From contig CATQJL010000223.1 of NCBI GenBank assembly GCA_958299035.1, forward strand, positions 11,518,293-11,582,292: a DNA stretch of 64,000 bases, read 5' to 3'. Of this stretch, positions 10,752-22,426 are shown piece by piece. Both the position numbers and the translations under genes were made by a program. The notes beneath the pieces are model-generated. The model saw nothing but the letters and a program-made list of their open reading frames with translations. It made no database searches and was not told where the DNA came from. Source of the stretch: Cylicocyclus nassatus (taxonomy: Eukaryota > Nematoda > Chromadorea > Rhabditida > Strongylidae). Every line of letters starts with the position of its first letter. Positions within the stretch are counted from its first letter, which is position 1.

Positions 10752-12404
10752 TACATTACTCTACTATGACGTACATTCATGTTCGTTTGTGTCGCTTGAG
10801 GAATTGTTGGCAAGAAAGGTACAAGAAGTCGCAGTAACCGGTTTGAGATGAGTGCTGCAACGCGTCACTTAAGGGTAGTTCCAATAACCACCTTCGCTAG
10901 CTGTCCTCCATAGCAACTACAGAAAAAAGACAAAGTTGTGTGTCGTGTGGTCTACGCATATTTTTAATTATATATAACGCAAAAATATTAAGGAGTCCAA
11001 TCTGATTCTCGATACTCTGAAACGACAGCTATCATCATATTTGCTAGTTCGCTAAGCTTGTTGCCCTCTTGCAAAAGTCCCCAGCTGTCGATAGCGTTTT
11101 AGGTGACGTGTCCATCATCCTTTTCCTCTCAGACGTCGACTTTCTTCTGCAAACAGTCTTCGAATGCGAAAGTACCCGTTAAAAGTTCATGATCTTTTTA
11201 GACGGTGTCATACAGTTCATCGTCTCTGATACATCTAGTTATAAGATTTGTGTCCCATGTCAGCCCGAAATCTTCAAATTGTTAATGTTGCCAAAATTAG
11301 CTGTGTTGGAGAAGTTAGAACATAAGCCGTAGTTTCTCAAAAACATCTTAAGCCAACAACAGACAGAATTACTCTCGCACTTATCCATATTATTTAGCCA
11401 GCTGCTCCACACGAACTTTGGAACTGAAAAGGCTGTTTGAGCATACGCCACTGATGTACTGACGTAACATCAAACAATTGCGCATAATAACGTCCTCTCA
11501 GGTTAGAATGAATAAACGTACATCTTCAAGTCGTGGGTCCTAATAGGGCTTACTAAAAAAGTACCACGTAATGGATAGCTTTCTCATTTGAAATGCTCAA
11601 ATTGGCTTATGTAATGGTGCATTCTCTGGCAGGCGTATCAAGAGGAAACCTCGAAAAACAATCTATGCCAATTCAGCTCTAATGTGTCCGGGTAACGTTC
11701 GTTTGTAGAGCAACGATAAGATGCTTGTAAAGCAATAATAAGTTTTTCCTTTGTATCCGTTTATCTAGATAGGAAATGTATCAAAGTAAACCGCAAGATG
11801 ACGTTGTCTCACTTGACATCTCAAACGAGATTGTAGAAGATAGTATAGAATGATGCTATTGAAGCATACAATACGCCTGCTCATGTGCAACCCCCTATTA
11901 CGCTAAAGAAGCAGTAGTAGGGGATGTATGAGCTGTCATTACTGCTGTATTAGAGAAACAGGTGGAATTTTAGGCGTTGTCTAAAGGAGCACATGCCGCG
12001 CGAGATATAAGAAACTTTCCTGCATCTTTGGAACGACCTGAAGTTAAAAGACATCTTGGAAATGACTTTGAAAATTGTGCATTTCTATATATAGAACTGA
12101 GATTTATGTTAAAGATGTGCTTGAGGCAGTACACTATTCAAGACCATCAATCAAGATAAATGCCAAAAATATATGGTGTTTCTTAGTAGTAATATTCTAC
12201 CGTCCTTGACTCTATGAGATACGTCTAAACATGAAAATCCTATGTCAGTGGATGTCACCCAGTTGGTCTGTTGATTTTTTACGTGCGGACTCACATGGTG
12301 AATAAAAGATCGGTTCGTTTCATCTGGTTCTTATGCTGGCTGCTACTCCCAAGCAAGGTCTAGACTGGCAACATGGGAGGCAGTTTTTGACGCTAAAGTT
12401 GATA
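10752..12404. other. Unassigned intron sequence
   Basis: Apart from the repeated block at about 10815-10895 mentioned at 8895-9487, I see only AT-rich sequence with short, unrecognised frames. Confidence 0.4.
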
Positions 12405-13107
12405 TCAGGTTGAACCGAAAGTTCTGCCGTTTCATTTTCAAAAATTTGTAACTTCGCGAGATTTCAACGGATTTGGTTTGTAATTTTATTAGAAAGATTA
12501 GGTCTTCCGCTTTCAATCGCTGTTTTGTGGAGCTTCTGTTTCACATTAAGTGCAGAGATAAAAATGGAAAACTAATACCATATAAACTTTGACCATTTTA
12601 AGTTAGGTCACCAAAAATCTGGAATGCTGCAGAAAAATCTGAAATCGTCAGTACATATGTTTTTTGGCCTACTCTTTGCAATCGTGAAGAGTTTGTGCTG
12701 TTTGGACGTCTCTGTGAGAAGTTATGAATATCGAGTTTACTATGGAGAACGCCAAAATTAATTAATTTGTCAATTTTCCCGAAAATCATAACTTCTCACA
12801 GAGACGTCCAAACAGCACAAACTCTTCACGATTGCAAAGAGTAGGCCAAAAAACATATGTACAGATAATTTCAGATTTTCTGCAGCATTCCAGATTCTTG
12901 GTGAACTAACTTAAAATGGTCAAAGTTTACATAGTCTTAGTTTTCCATTTTTATCTCTGCATTCAGTGTGAAACAGAAGCTTCACAAATCGATTGAAAGC
13001 GGAAGACCTAATCTTTCTAATAAAATTACAAACAAGCAAAACCGTTGAAATTTCGCGAAGTTACAAATTTTTGAAAATGAAACGACAGAACTTTCGGGTC
13101 AACCTAA
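12405..13107. mobile_element. Palindromic fold-back with mariner-like ends
   Basis: The left end (TCAGGTTGAACCGAAAGTTC) and the right end, read in reverse (TTAGGTTGACCCGAAAGTTC), are inverted repeats. Complementarity continues almost to the middle. For example, CTTCTCACAGAGACGTCCAA and its complement flank the centre near 12760. The ends match the TTAGGTTG family seen elsewhere. No coding capacity is seen. Confidence 0.75.
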
Positions 13108-13837
13108 TAGGTCAAAATGCTTATGATCTATGTATGGACCTCTGAACAAGACAAATTTGACAGTCAGGTTTATCAAATATCCACAAGGACACCTGGTTGG
13201 CCCATTTACATCACTGAAACACACAACACGGTACCCAAATGGCAAAAAGCAAAAAAAACTCGTATTTTCGAGCTATAATGTTAGTATGGATCACGCCGTG
13301 GCAGAAATGCCGGGTGCGATTTGACCATACAAAGTAAAAGTAGTTCTAAATCAAAATCAGGATAACATTTTTTTAGTTGTACTTCCTTGCAATCAGTGAA
13401 ATAAGAACATAAATTCGATCCTTGTTCACATTTGGCAATAAATTAAACAGGAAACGTATGTAAGTCGCAGTGGAGTTACAATATGAGTTGTGTATCAGTC
13501 GAAGGTCTTTGAGAGCTAGTTCTAAAGCAGCCTTTCATATCTGCTTATCGGTCTACTGCAGAAAGTTACAGGCATTTGTTTGGTCTTAAATGACACATTT
13601 TGGCTGCTTATTGCAAAACGAAGGCGACAGAGTAGCTTAAAACCTAATTCCATCAATTTTTTATGTACAATAAATATATCTCAGACAAGGGCATGTAACT
13701 TAACTTAGCGATATGCATTTATTAGGAATTTAGGTCATTTATACAAAACACCACTGCGAGTCATATACCTTCTTTTGTAAGTACTACTTGACTTGTTAAT
13801 TCAACATGAATTTAGGTGTGATAGCGTTGCACAATAC
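13108..13837. other. Unassigned intron sequence
   Basis: This is the 5' part of the 13.8-kb ABCA intron. I see no recognisable feature beyond the donor at 13837. Confidence 0.4.
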
Positions 13838-13925
13838 CTGCAGTTTGAGAACGTTTTCTTGGCGTGTTTTTCCAAGTCGAGAAAGCGTAGCATTTGCTCA
13901 ACAATTGATGATGGTTCTTTGTAAC
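13838..13925 (-). CDS. ABCA transporter exon: helical segment of NBD2
   Basis: The 88-bp exon encodes YKEPSSIVEQMLRFLDLEKH and then AKKTFSNC. This is the stretch between the Q-loop and the signature, where ABCA proteins have a helical subdomain ending in a K.S.GG-type motif. The acceptor TTCTAG ends at 13926. The exon begins in phase 1, joining G|GT to give Gly. The donor is GCAG|GTATTG at 13838/13837, ending in phase 2. The upstream intron is only 50 bp (13926-13975); the downstream intron is 13,795 bp and holds the LINE and the mariner. Confidence 0.92.
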
Positions 13926-13975
13926 CTAGAAAAGTCAAAGTCATTACTCTGTTAGTTATTGAATTTATAATTTAC

Positions 13976-14060
13976 CTATTATTCCTGCAATAATGACCAT
14001 GTTTTGCTTGCAAGAAAGGCGCGGGAGCGCAGCATCGAATTGAGGGCAGTAACCGATTCC
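13976..14060 (-). CDS. ABCA transporter exon: Q-loop of NBD2
   Basis: The 85-bp exon encodes GIGYCPQFDAALPRLSCKQN and then MVIIAGII. GYCPQFDA is the Q-loop motif almost invariant in ABCA proteins (G-Y-C-P-Q-F-D-A); its Gln couples ATP binding to the membrane domain. The acceptor is CTGTTTGCAG ending at 14061, phase 0. The donor is ATAG|GTAAAT, phase 1. The frame joins both neighbours cleanly. Confidence 0.96.
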
Positions 14061-15030
14061 CTGCAAACAGAGCTGATATTTTGGAGTAAGGTTTTCCCCT
14101 ATGGTGCTTCCTCCGTAGTGATCAACGGTGCACCTGGGCGTTGTGGGAGACCTATACTCACAATTTAGCGCGAAGTTAATTTTTACAGAACTCAGCACGG
14201 GGCAGCCACAAATGTTTAAAAGAGTTTTCAGTACATACGCAGAAAAAAGTACGGCACATTTTATGGGGTGTCAAACGAAAAACCATAAGAAATATAAGAC
14301 AAAGTAGAACGTAAAGACAGACACTAAGACATAAAAACATGAATAACGATGTACGCATTCACTGAATGTGGTGGCACGCATCTCCGCCGCGCGTCAGCGC
14401 ACGCTTGTAGCAAAATTGCCGCCACAAATCAATCTAAGGCTGTAGCTAAAGAGAGGGCGAGTATAAGCTGCCGAAATACCAGTCATAGGATGAATATGAA
14501 AAAAAAATTATGTAAAGTTCCATGATAAACGAGAACAATTGTGACTTTGTGTTTTTTCAGGCCAGCTAAATTTGAAAAAGCGTTTTTAGTTCACATGGAT
14601 TTCACAATATCCCAACTGCTTCGATGCCTTATTGCGCACATCACACCAAATTTGACATCATATCATTGTGCGTTTGTTGCAAAAAGACCATTCGTCTAGC
14701 ACAAACTGAATCCTCCGTCTTTACTTGAAACACACATGCAGAGATGAAAATGTAGAGGAGTGGGATAGAAAGCGTAGAGTTGCTAATATATGGCTCATGT
14801 GGCAATGGCTCTGAAATTTGGATTTGGGAGGAGGGAAGAGCGGGAGAAGGATAAAGAGCAAATTTATCAGAGTGATGGGCATACAGTCATCACGCCTTGC
14901 GAAGAAATTTCTTCAATATAAAAATAGTAATAATAGATAATGTTTATAATTTCTAATATTATAACCTAAAAACTCCGTTTCGTTCCTTTTAGAAGGAGTA
15001 TTGTGTTGTTTCTATGCCATTCCTGGAACT
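14061..15030. other. ABCA intron sequence, nothing recognised
   Basis: This is part of the 4.5-kb intron 14061-18537. It is AT-rich with no supported element. Confidence 0.4.
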
Positions 15031-16341
15031 CTTCAGTAAGGAAGGATGGTTATAATTAAACTAACTCATCTTTCTGTATAAAATTGATAAGAGAGTTTAT
15101 ATTTCAAACATTGGTTTCAAACATCTGTTGATAATTTTTGTTTGAAAGGTTAATTCCAAATGCTTAGTAAAAAGGCAACTTTTATTGATTTTCAAACATT
15201 TTTCAAAATTTAGTGGCTCTTCTGGGTCCTTTTCATCATCTAACCATATTTTCTCGAACTCCTTGTTTGTCTTCGTCCACTGTGGTTTCCACGTTGGACT
15301 CCTTTCTTTTTGAATCCATTTGTCTTGATGTAGGAGACCTCCATCGCGATTTTAGTTGATAAATGAATCTTTCCAAACGTATCAAACTTGTTATTGAATG
15401 TGTCATTCATAATCTTAATTTATTTCGAATGTTTGGAATGAATGGTAAAGAAAAGTGTTTGCTTGGCCTATCAGCATCGATTACAACGGAACGTACATGA
15501 GGCATCCACCACACATGGTCCTTTGGGCCCACATAAGCCGGAGAAATCACAAGTCAATTTGAAATATCAGATCTTGTCGACGTTGGTGAAACGGTAGAGA
15601 TGTTGTGTGTTGAAGCTTTTTTTTTATCTTGTATGGATCCAGCCATTGTTTCAGAAGAGTATTCCATTTACTGTCCGGTTATTTGTCTAGGTTTTCAGAA
15701 AGCAATGACGGTTTATTTCACCCAATCCTTGATCCACTAGCTCCGTGCTAGCGCAAGCTTCAATCTCCGCTGAGTTCATTTCAGTAGAAACCTGCGGAAT
15801 AGTAACGTCCAAAGTGTCGTTTAGAATAATTTTGATAAGTTACGGTTGGTTAGCCCTTTGTCTTCTGCGCGGAGTAAGCCTTTTACAGTAAGCCATTGAA
15901 GAGGCGCTAGCGAGTACTGAAGATCATACCTCGAGGTCTTTCTTAGAACACTCACTATGACATAAACTTGACCAGCCGTAAACCCAAGTGGGTGATCTTC
16001 TCCCATTGTTTCTGCTTTCTGTAGGAATTTCATTGTCACACTATCAAATTTCTTTCATAAAGATAGTATAAGTATTCTGCCTCAGAGCGGCTGTGGAAGA
16101 TAGGCCAAGAGGACCTAGACTCACTTTCTTTTTTGTCTGGAAATAATTTCTCGGTTTTTGTAGAAACGGTATGATGAAGTTGCCCTTTACACGTTTCAAG
16201 CACAAAAGCCGGGGAGATCCGGGCACTAGCCCGAAGGATGCCCTCAGCGTAGAGAGGTTCAACCTCCTCACGTGCCCGTGCACACTCTCCGTGTGCGGCA
16301 CCTGCCCCGGGTGGGGACCCTACAAGTAAAGTTGGGTTCAA
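15030..16341 (-). other. Decayed coding-like stretch of unknown identity
   Basis: The minus strand has several frames that read like weathered protein. 16036-16341 is 101 residues. 15821-16039 is 72 residues and includes LGFTAGQVYVIVSVLRKTSR. Near 15.5 kb there is an SPAYVGPKDHVWWMPHVR segment. The GC content is higher than in the surroundings. The frames change several times, so this is not an intact gene. I thought of an LTR retrotransposon polyprotein but see no diagnostic motif, so I assign no function. Confidence 0.25.
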
Positions 16342-16587
16342 CTTCTTTAGTATGATTCAATTCTGGAAATTATTTTGTCAGTAATTTTCTATAGATTTTT
16401 GAAGCTTTTACCACAAAAATGATATCCGGTCTGCCGGTGTGCCACCTGTGCCGAGACCCGTCCGAAAAGTGTTTTTGACACACACTTAAGACATCCAGCT
16501 CGCATATACAATAGCTGGCATCCCCGATCTATAGGAGATGGGTACAGCAAACGGTACACTCGCTCAATTAATATATTTACACTTATA

Positions 16588-16733
16588 AGCTGCTGCATGA
16601 CGAAGGAGCAAATACCTTTGGGGGCAAACGCGGTTATTAGCCGCAGGGCGCTCACAACGGTGAGGACACGCGCGCGCCGCGTTCGTGCCCGCTCAACTAG
16701 TTACTGCTATTGCGCCTTCGTCATGCAGTAGCC
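16588..16733. mobile_element. Short GC-rich MITE, copy 1
   Basis: The ends are inverted repeats. The left end has GCTGCTGCATGACGAAGG; the right end read in reverse has GGCTACTGCATGACGAAGG. The middle is rich in CG dinucleotides (ACGCGCGCGCCGCG). A second copy with the same ends and length is at 44783-44939, which shows this is a mobile family. Confidence 0.75.
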
Positions 16734-17299
16734 TTTACATTTCCGCTAACTACGCGTCCCCTCTATTTGCCTCACTGTTTCCTCCTCTCTGCATCGCATA
16801 CAACCTGCGACAGTCTTTGTAAGAATAGACTGTCTCATTGACAGACTCACGTGGAACAAAAATAACGAAGAAAGAATGGAATAGCACAAAGATTTATCTT
16901 TCCGGGTACGTGGAGCTGCGGTCATTTCATTCTCCAACCCGCTTCAAAATCGAGTCTCTTTCCATCAAAAGCGAAAGCGAGTAAGGGTATGAGACGAAGG
17001 TTGAGATCTGAGAGAAAAACACTTGAAAAAGGTCAAAAATGTTTAACGCCTGCCGCTCACAGGCGCATGTGGGCGGCTGCAGCGCATGCAGCATAGTTCC
17101 GGCACAGTTCCAACACAGTGCGAAAACTGCGCTGAAAATGTTTCGGAACTTCAGGATCAGTATGAACCAAGCTAAGCGCGCACAAGCTGTTCATAAAGAT
17201 TACTATGTATTTTAAGTAGGTTTGGTCAATTTATAAACGTGAGTTTACGAGCTATAGCAAGATGTGACCATCATGCTTACTATCATCATGCTTACTTTT
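16734..17299. other. Unassigned intron sequence
   Basis: I see no recognisable gene, repeat boundary or RNA in this stretch. Confidence 0.4.
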
Positions 17300-17840
17300 A
17301 GAAGCTTGATTGAGGCACTGGAAAACTTGAAAACACAAAAGGACTCAAACCCAACCCTGCATCAACTTGCGAGGCTATCGCACTAGCCACTACACCACAT
17401 CTTAGCGGCAGTTTTGGCAATCCGACCATTTCTCCTTTGGCGCGAAAATCCTTCATAACTTTTTTTCCCGAGAAACGATTAGCAAAACGGAAAGTCGGTT
17501 TCGGAATCAGCGCTTAAAAGACGAGTGAAATGGTGTATCGTTTATTCGTTGACCGTAACGACTGCTGACCGCGCCGCGACCGCTGCGCGTGCATGATGTT
17601 TTCGTAGAAAAGATGAATAGAAAGAAAACAGAGGATTCTTCTCATCTTTATAATGTAGAAAAGAAACAAAGAATTTTCTCATCTTAAGCCACGGTCCAAC
17701 TTGTCACTTTTTCGCAAGTTTAGAAGGCACGCGTCGCAGTCGCCACGCGGTCGGCAGTCCGTACGGTCAACGAATGAACGATACATCTCATCTCAAGAGG
17801 CCACGGACACCAAGTATAGTTTCCTTGTAAGTAACATTAT
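17300..17840 (-). mobile_element. tRNA-derived SINE, copy 1 (interrupted)
   Basis: On the minus strand, TGTGGTGTAGTGGCTAGTGC resembles a tRNA A box, and GGGTTTGAGTCC about 40 bp on resembles a B box. The body is shared with the copy at 35262-36710: a GGCGCGAAAATC block, a GATTCGGAATC-type block and, at the far end, AGGCCACGGACAC followed by GTTTCCTTG. The body is split by the inverted-repeat element at 17533-17791. SINEs use the tRNA-like internal promoter and borrowed LINE machinery. Confidence 0.6.
17533..17791. mobile_element. MITE nested in the SINE
   Basis: Inverted ends of about 60 bp: the left begins TATCGTTTATTCGTTGACCG, and the right read in reverse begins TATCGTTCATTCGTTGACCG. It is about 260 bp and non-coding. 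A longer relative with the same end motif (ATTCGTTGACCGTACGG) lies at 29449-30015. Confidence 0.75.
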
Positions 17841-18240
17841 ATGAATTTTGGAAGCCTTTGTCGAAAATTATTGCACAGATGTTGTAAGAGACCGGTATAT
17901 TTTCCGCCAGTTTTTACGTATTTTGTCTATATCAGAATGTGTTTATAAGCCAGTTTGAGCACACTTCAAAGATACAAGATATGAGGCATCCTGATAGTCC
18001 AGGTAATGCGTTTGACAAAATGAATAGAAATAAAAAAACAAAGAAAAAGAAATAAGAATTGATGGACTGAGTGAACTTCAGAGGAACTTTGGGAGCCTCC
18101 GTGGAAAATTACTGCACGCATGTTGTCAAGCATATTTCGTGCCAAGCTTTATGCAATCTGAAGATGTCCGAATGTTTATAAGTCATTTTGAACACATTTC
18201 AAAGATACAAGATATGAAGCATTCGGTGTTTTCAATAAAA
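17800..18240. repeat. Imperfect direct duplication of about 190-bp units
   Basis: The second unit (about 18075-18225) repeats the first (about 17820-17990). Shared blocks include CACTTCAAAGATACAAGATATG versus CATTTCAAAGATACAAGATATG, and ATGTTTATAAGTCA versus GTGTTTATAAGCCA. They are diverged and no gene is seen. Confidence 0.55.
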
Positions 18241-18537
18241 CTGAGAGACCTCAAGTCATGATGTGTACAACTCCTGTAACTTGATGAGGTTCCTTTGCGA
18301 CTGAAGTCGGACAAAATACACTGACCACGTACAAGTATTTGCTGCGCGCGTGATTAGCTGCGTTAGCGATTGGGCTCTGACAAGACTTTTGAGCAGGCTA
18401 CCGCATATCGAAACGCTTATGGATAACTACTACTCATAGTATTATCGAATTTTTGGCTGCCTCATAAAAATAGAAGACGGATCATTCTGCTTTTCTAAGA
18501 AATTAAGTAAGTAAGATGTCGGAGAGAAAAGGCTTAC

Positions 18538-18729
18538 CTGAGTTCGATTTACGTACTGATCTCCTATGTAGACGCTCCCATTGTTTGCAAATCGTGACCC
18601 AGTAATAATCGCGAACGCAGAAGTTTTACCAGCTCCACTCGGTCCAACCAGGCCAAAGCAATCTTCGTTACGAACACCAAACGTAACACCTTTCAGCGCA
18701 CATTTCGAACCGTAGTACTTCGTAAGGTT
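18538..18729 (-). CDS. ABCA transporter exon: Walker A of NBD2
   Basis: The 192-bp exon (64 codons) starts NLTKYYGSKCALKGVTFGV, the A-loop strand that stacks on the ATP adenine in ABCA domains. It continues through FGLVGPSGAGKTSAFAIITG to YIGDQYVNRTQ. GPSGAGKTS is the Walker A phosphate loop (GPNGAGKTS in most ABCA proteins, so N to S here). The acceptor is CTTTTCAG ending at 18730 and the donor is TCAG|GTAAGC, both phase 0. Joins to TLTVQ upstream and GIGYCPQ downstream read through without loss. This is the clearest evidence for the gene. Confidence 0.97.
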
Positions 18730-19385
18730 CTGAAAAGTGTTTTCACATACCAAACAAGTTTTCTGACGCTAACCGAAACGAGGTGATTTGAGGCTCTATC
18801 ACATTTATTGGTAAAAACGTCTTTTCAAAGTTTGTGATAGTCTGTTCTAATAAGATAAATTAGTATAATGCGCATTCGCATAGCTATGGTTTTCGGTCAC
18901 CCCTAGCTCATATGAGTGGACGAATAGGCAGTCTTTTTCTTCAATCCTGATGATATGGGCGCTGCAGATCAACGCCGTGCTTGAGTACTGCGAGCGGCAT
19001 TTTCGGTCAATTTTCGGAAGGATCACGGACGAGTCAAAGAGTTAGAAAGACATGCACTTTTTACACGATAACAACCTTTAGAGTCAAAGCGTACAGGGCA
19101 GAACAAAGAGGAGTTAATGAAACCTTTAGTGCAAAGCGTCCTCCTTGCTATTTCACAAACTAATCAGTTTACTATTGCATACACAGTCCTTTGCTCACCA
19201 AAAGGTACGAAGGAACATTTTTGTAAAAAAATTATATCATTACCACTTAAATTTAGCACTTTCTAGTAAGAATCATGATGCGCGCTCACTAATTATAGAC
19301 CTATATCAGAACCAGGCACAGTTGGCGCCAAGTCAAGCTGATTGTCGTTGCTGGGAAAAGAGCCCTTTGAAATCGCAGAAAAGTA
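18730..19385. other. ABCA intron sequence, nothing recognised
   Basis: This is the lower part of the 3.1-kb intron 18730-21808. I see no feature in it before the mariner-ended element. Confidence 0.4.
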
Positions 19386-20286
19386 TTAGGTTGGCGCAAA
19401 AATAATGGTCGTTTTGCGAATTCTCACCTTGACGTGTCATGACTTTTGGAAGATTCACATTTTCGAATGCGGTAACGATCGTCAGAAGAAGCAAACGTTT
19501 TGCAATACAGCGCACATTTACTTACACTCACATCACGAATGGGCAAAAAAGTACGAATTGAAAAACATAAAAGGTTCTTCCGCTAAAACCTTGTTTTTGA
19601 CAATTCATAACTTCTTTCAAAGTGTGTTAGTATGAATGATAAGTCAGTGGTACAAAACACAGTAAAGAATTCGGACAAAAAAGTTTGCGAGAATGAAAAA
19701 AATTGGAATTTGAAATTTCTTACTTTTTTCAACATTATTTCAGTGTGCCTCATAGTCCCGAATATAAAATATTCCTATTAATAGAATTTTCTGATTTTCT
19801 ACGTACTGAACAGCTGAATGTTTTTGAAGAAACTGCTAATAGGATGTCTGGTCCTATGCTTACAGAATTGAGCAAAGCTTCGGCGATTGACTTCTTCAGA
19901 GAAAAAGTATGGGTCGTATGACCGCAACAGCTACCCATGTTTGCACGCCGATGTCTCAGTCTGGATAACTTCAAAGAAGACAGTTAAGTATGCATAATGT
20001 AGGCAATTTCTATTACATACAATAGCTAAATCTTCGAAGAAGTGCCATTCATACGCGTTTGAATTCTCGCTAGAAAATTGAATGCAATGAAATTCTGAGT
20101 TGGGATGCGGTTGTTTGAAGCTCAGTAACTTTATAACAGATGAGGATGGAAGCATGTTACAAAGACCATAAGATAGAACATAAGGACAGCTTTCTGATGG
20201 TACACTATATCTATTTTAAAGAAGAAGTATTGATGGGCCCTGAAAAAAGGCTAGGAAAATCGGCCATTACTTTTGCACCAACCTAA
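19386..20286. mobile_element. Non-autonomous mariner-ended element A
   Basis: The element is 901 bp, flanked by TA on both sides. The left end is TTAGGTTGGCGCAAAAATAA and the right end in reverse is TTAGGTTGGTGCAAAAGTAA, classic mariner termini. Internal frames do not resemble a transposase. Its inside matches the element at 37927-38822 in inverted orientation. Confidence 0.85.
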
Positions 20287-20759
20287 TACATTGAAGGGAT
20301 CCCATGTTAGAAATCTGCCATTCATCCAAATCATTCACTCTGTAACTAAAAAGCTTGACTTTCTGAATATCATCTCCTTACAAACTTTTATCGCATTCGC
20401 CTGATCTTGAGGTTAAAATGAGCTTTACCGCCTCCTTACATAGTTGGGGGGGGGGGCTGTTTGGAGCATGACAAGCTTTTATTTTCTCAGACGCAAGCAA
20501 ACGCAATGAATTAACAGAAGGACTCAGAGCAAAATGCCGCAAAAAGTAACCTATGTTTTCCGCCATGGTCGAAAACATTTATATGCAAAGATTCAGCTCA
20601 ATTTTACTGATGGGCGTTTCTATGACTAACGAACAGATTAACGAACATCCTTACAAAGTCTGAATTCTCTGTATATACCAGTACAAAGCAGAAAATCTGT
20701 GTGTATACTAGGTGTGTGTATGTGTATGTATGTTGTGTATGGTGTAATATCTCCTCTAT

Positions 20760-20966
20760 GACGAAGACGGTCGCCTAAATAGGTTGAGAGCATGCAAGGC
20801 TGACGCGCACGTGGCGGGGCAATTGTCAACCACGAGTTGGCGGTCATCCACGCGCACGCTCGCGTGGATGACCGCTAACTGAGCGTGCGCGCGCCCTGTG
20901 GTTGACAATTGCCCGCGCGCCGCGGCATTGCATGCTTTCAACCTATTTGGGCGACCGCCTTCGTCT
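20760..20966. mobile_element. Near-perfect palindromic MITE of about 207 bp
   Basis: The left arm ACGGTCGCCTAAATAGGTTG and the right arm (reverse complement GCGGTCGCCCAAATAGGTTG) pair, as do further blocks. The centre, GCGGTCATCCACGCG paired with CGCGTGGATGACCGC, closes the hairpin. It is GC-rich against an AT-rich background, so it stands out as inserted DNA. Confidence 0.8.
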
Positions 20967-21808
20967 TGGAGCAGATATTATATGTGCGTGGGGGTGCCAT
21001 GTATGTAAGTAAACGGCGTTGTGCGTGCGAGCTGAAACCTTACATACATGTCCTATCAACACCGCGGTCATTATAGGCTACTTTTTTGCAGCGATCTACT
21101 GAGTTTTTATATCATCTGTTGATTTGTTTCAATACATCAAGAAAAATGAAAGTACATCGTGTCTTGACCAATCATTTCCTAGGATTATGTAAAACGAGCG
21201 GTAAAGCTCATAAAGTCAGTAGGAGGCTATGATGCATCGAAAGCTTTAAATGGAGAGCTAATATTTGCTGCGCAAAAGCATGGGCCGACTTTGGAGAAGG
21301 AGAGAAGAGAGGATTAACACAGAAACAGGAAAAGTTGAGTATTTCCTAAAATTTCACAGATAAGTTCTCCCATCAGATTTCAGATAGGTCCGCTTTTTTT
21401 TTGATTCAGATGCGGACTTATCTGTAGGATTTTAGTTTAAATGGGATGAAGTAATAAGTTTTATCATATTATGCTGACAGGGACCGACCAAAACCGTTTA
21501 TCTCAGCTAGTATATACATATGAAGATTTTGACAACTATTGAAGTAGTATTTCTCTCTGTCATTAGTTAATCAATGCCAGTGATGAGGCTTGCTTGCATA
21601 CTGCTTCCCGTCATCTTTTTGCGATATATATAAGAGGAATGTGTTTGAGGTAAAGTTAGAAGTCCACAGAAGTTTTTTGTTCGACCGTTGAATTCTACAT
21701 GGACATCAAACATATGAGAAATCTGCTCTTGAAGTTGGCTAGATCAATCTATGAAGTTGGCTAAATCAATCGAACCGTGCCCCCCCCCCGCTACAGCATA
21801 AGAACTAC
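20967..21808. other. ABCA intron sequence, nothing recognised
   Basis: AT-rich intron with a short C run near 21780. No element is supported. Confidence 0.4.
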
Positions 21809-21895
21809 CTGCACCGTCAAAGTGAATTCCGAAGTATAATTCTCAACATATTCTCTTTCTTGAATGACGTCTTCACTGTCAGAAATGTTACTTCT
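21809..21895 (-). CDS. ABCA transporter exon: linker into NBD2
   Basis: The 87-bp exon (29 codons) encodes RSNISDSEDVIQEREYVEN and then YTSEFTLTVQ. The SEDVIQEREYVEN stretch matches the acidic D-V-x-x-E-R-x-x-V-x-N linker that precedes the second NBD in ABCA proteins. FTLTVQ|NLTKYYG is the usual first strand. The acceptor is ATATATTTGCAG ending at 21896 and the donor is GCAG|GTAGTT, both phase 0. The intron before it is 84 bp. Confidence 0.88.
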
Positions 21896-21979
21896 CTGCA
21901 AATATATAATAATCAATGAGAGTGCTTGTGTCTTTGACTTCATAAACTTTATCTGAGCGCATTTAACACCAACCTCTAC

Positions 21980-22092
21980 ATAGGTTTTTCTGCAAAAAAT
22001 TCTTGTCAGGTTGTCGAGGTGATATTCGCACAAATACAAAATGAGCAGAAAAATACTGCCGTGAACAAAAAAAGATACAATAATTTTTTCAT
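21980..22092 (-). CDS. ABCA transporter exon: last helix of membrane domain 2
   Basis: The 113-bp exon encodes EKIIVSFFVHGSIFLLILYL and then CEYHLDNLTR, a hydrophobic helix with the NLxxMxxEGxxFFxL-type pattern of the last ABCA membrane segment, followed by a charged stretch leading to the linker. The acceptor is AGATTCAG ending at 22093. The first two bases complete a codon left open (phase 1) by the exon ending at 30164. The donor after ..TAT is GTAGAG, phase 0. About 25-30 residues usually present between the previous exon and this one are missing, so a small exon may lie unseen in 22093-30163. Confidence 0.75.
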
Positions 22093-22426
22093 CTGAATCT
22101 GGGTAAGAATTTATGCAGAAATGCTTCCGATATATTGTATCCTATATGCAAATATGCAACGCTACTGCAACGTCTCAAAATACAATCTTTTTTGGTTGCA
22201 TTAAAGCCCCTTGTAAATGTTAATCTTCACTAAATGTTCCGTGATTTCAGATAGTTACAGTGCATAGAATGCTTCGCAAACTATTCCTTAGAAGAGAGAG
22301 CATCTACAGTATGTCTTCTTGAAAAGCATATGCGCTTGAAATCAGCTTAAAACAATGATTTTAAAAATTCTGTCCGTAACTTACTTAATCATTAATCTAA
22401 AGAGAGTTATGAACACTTTCTTATAA

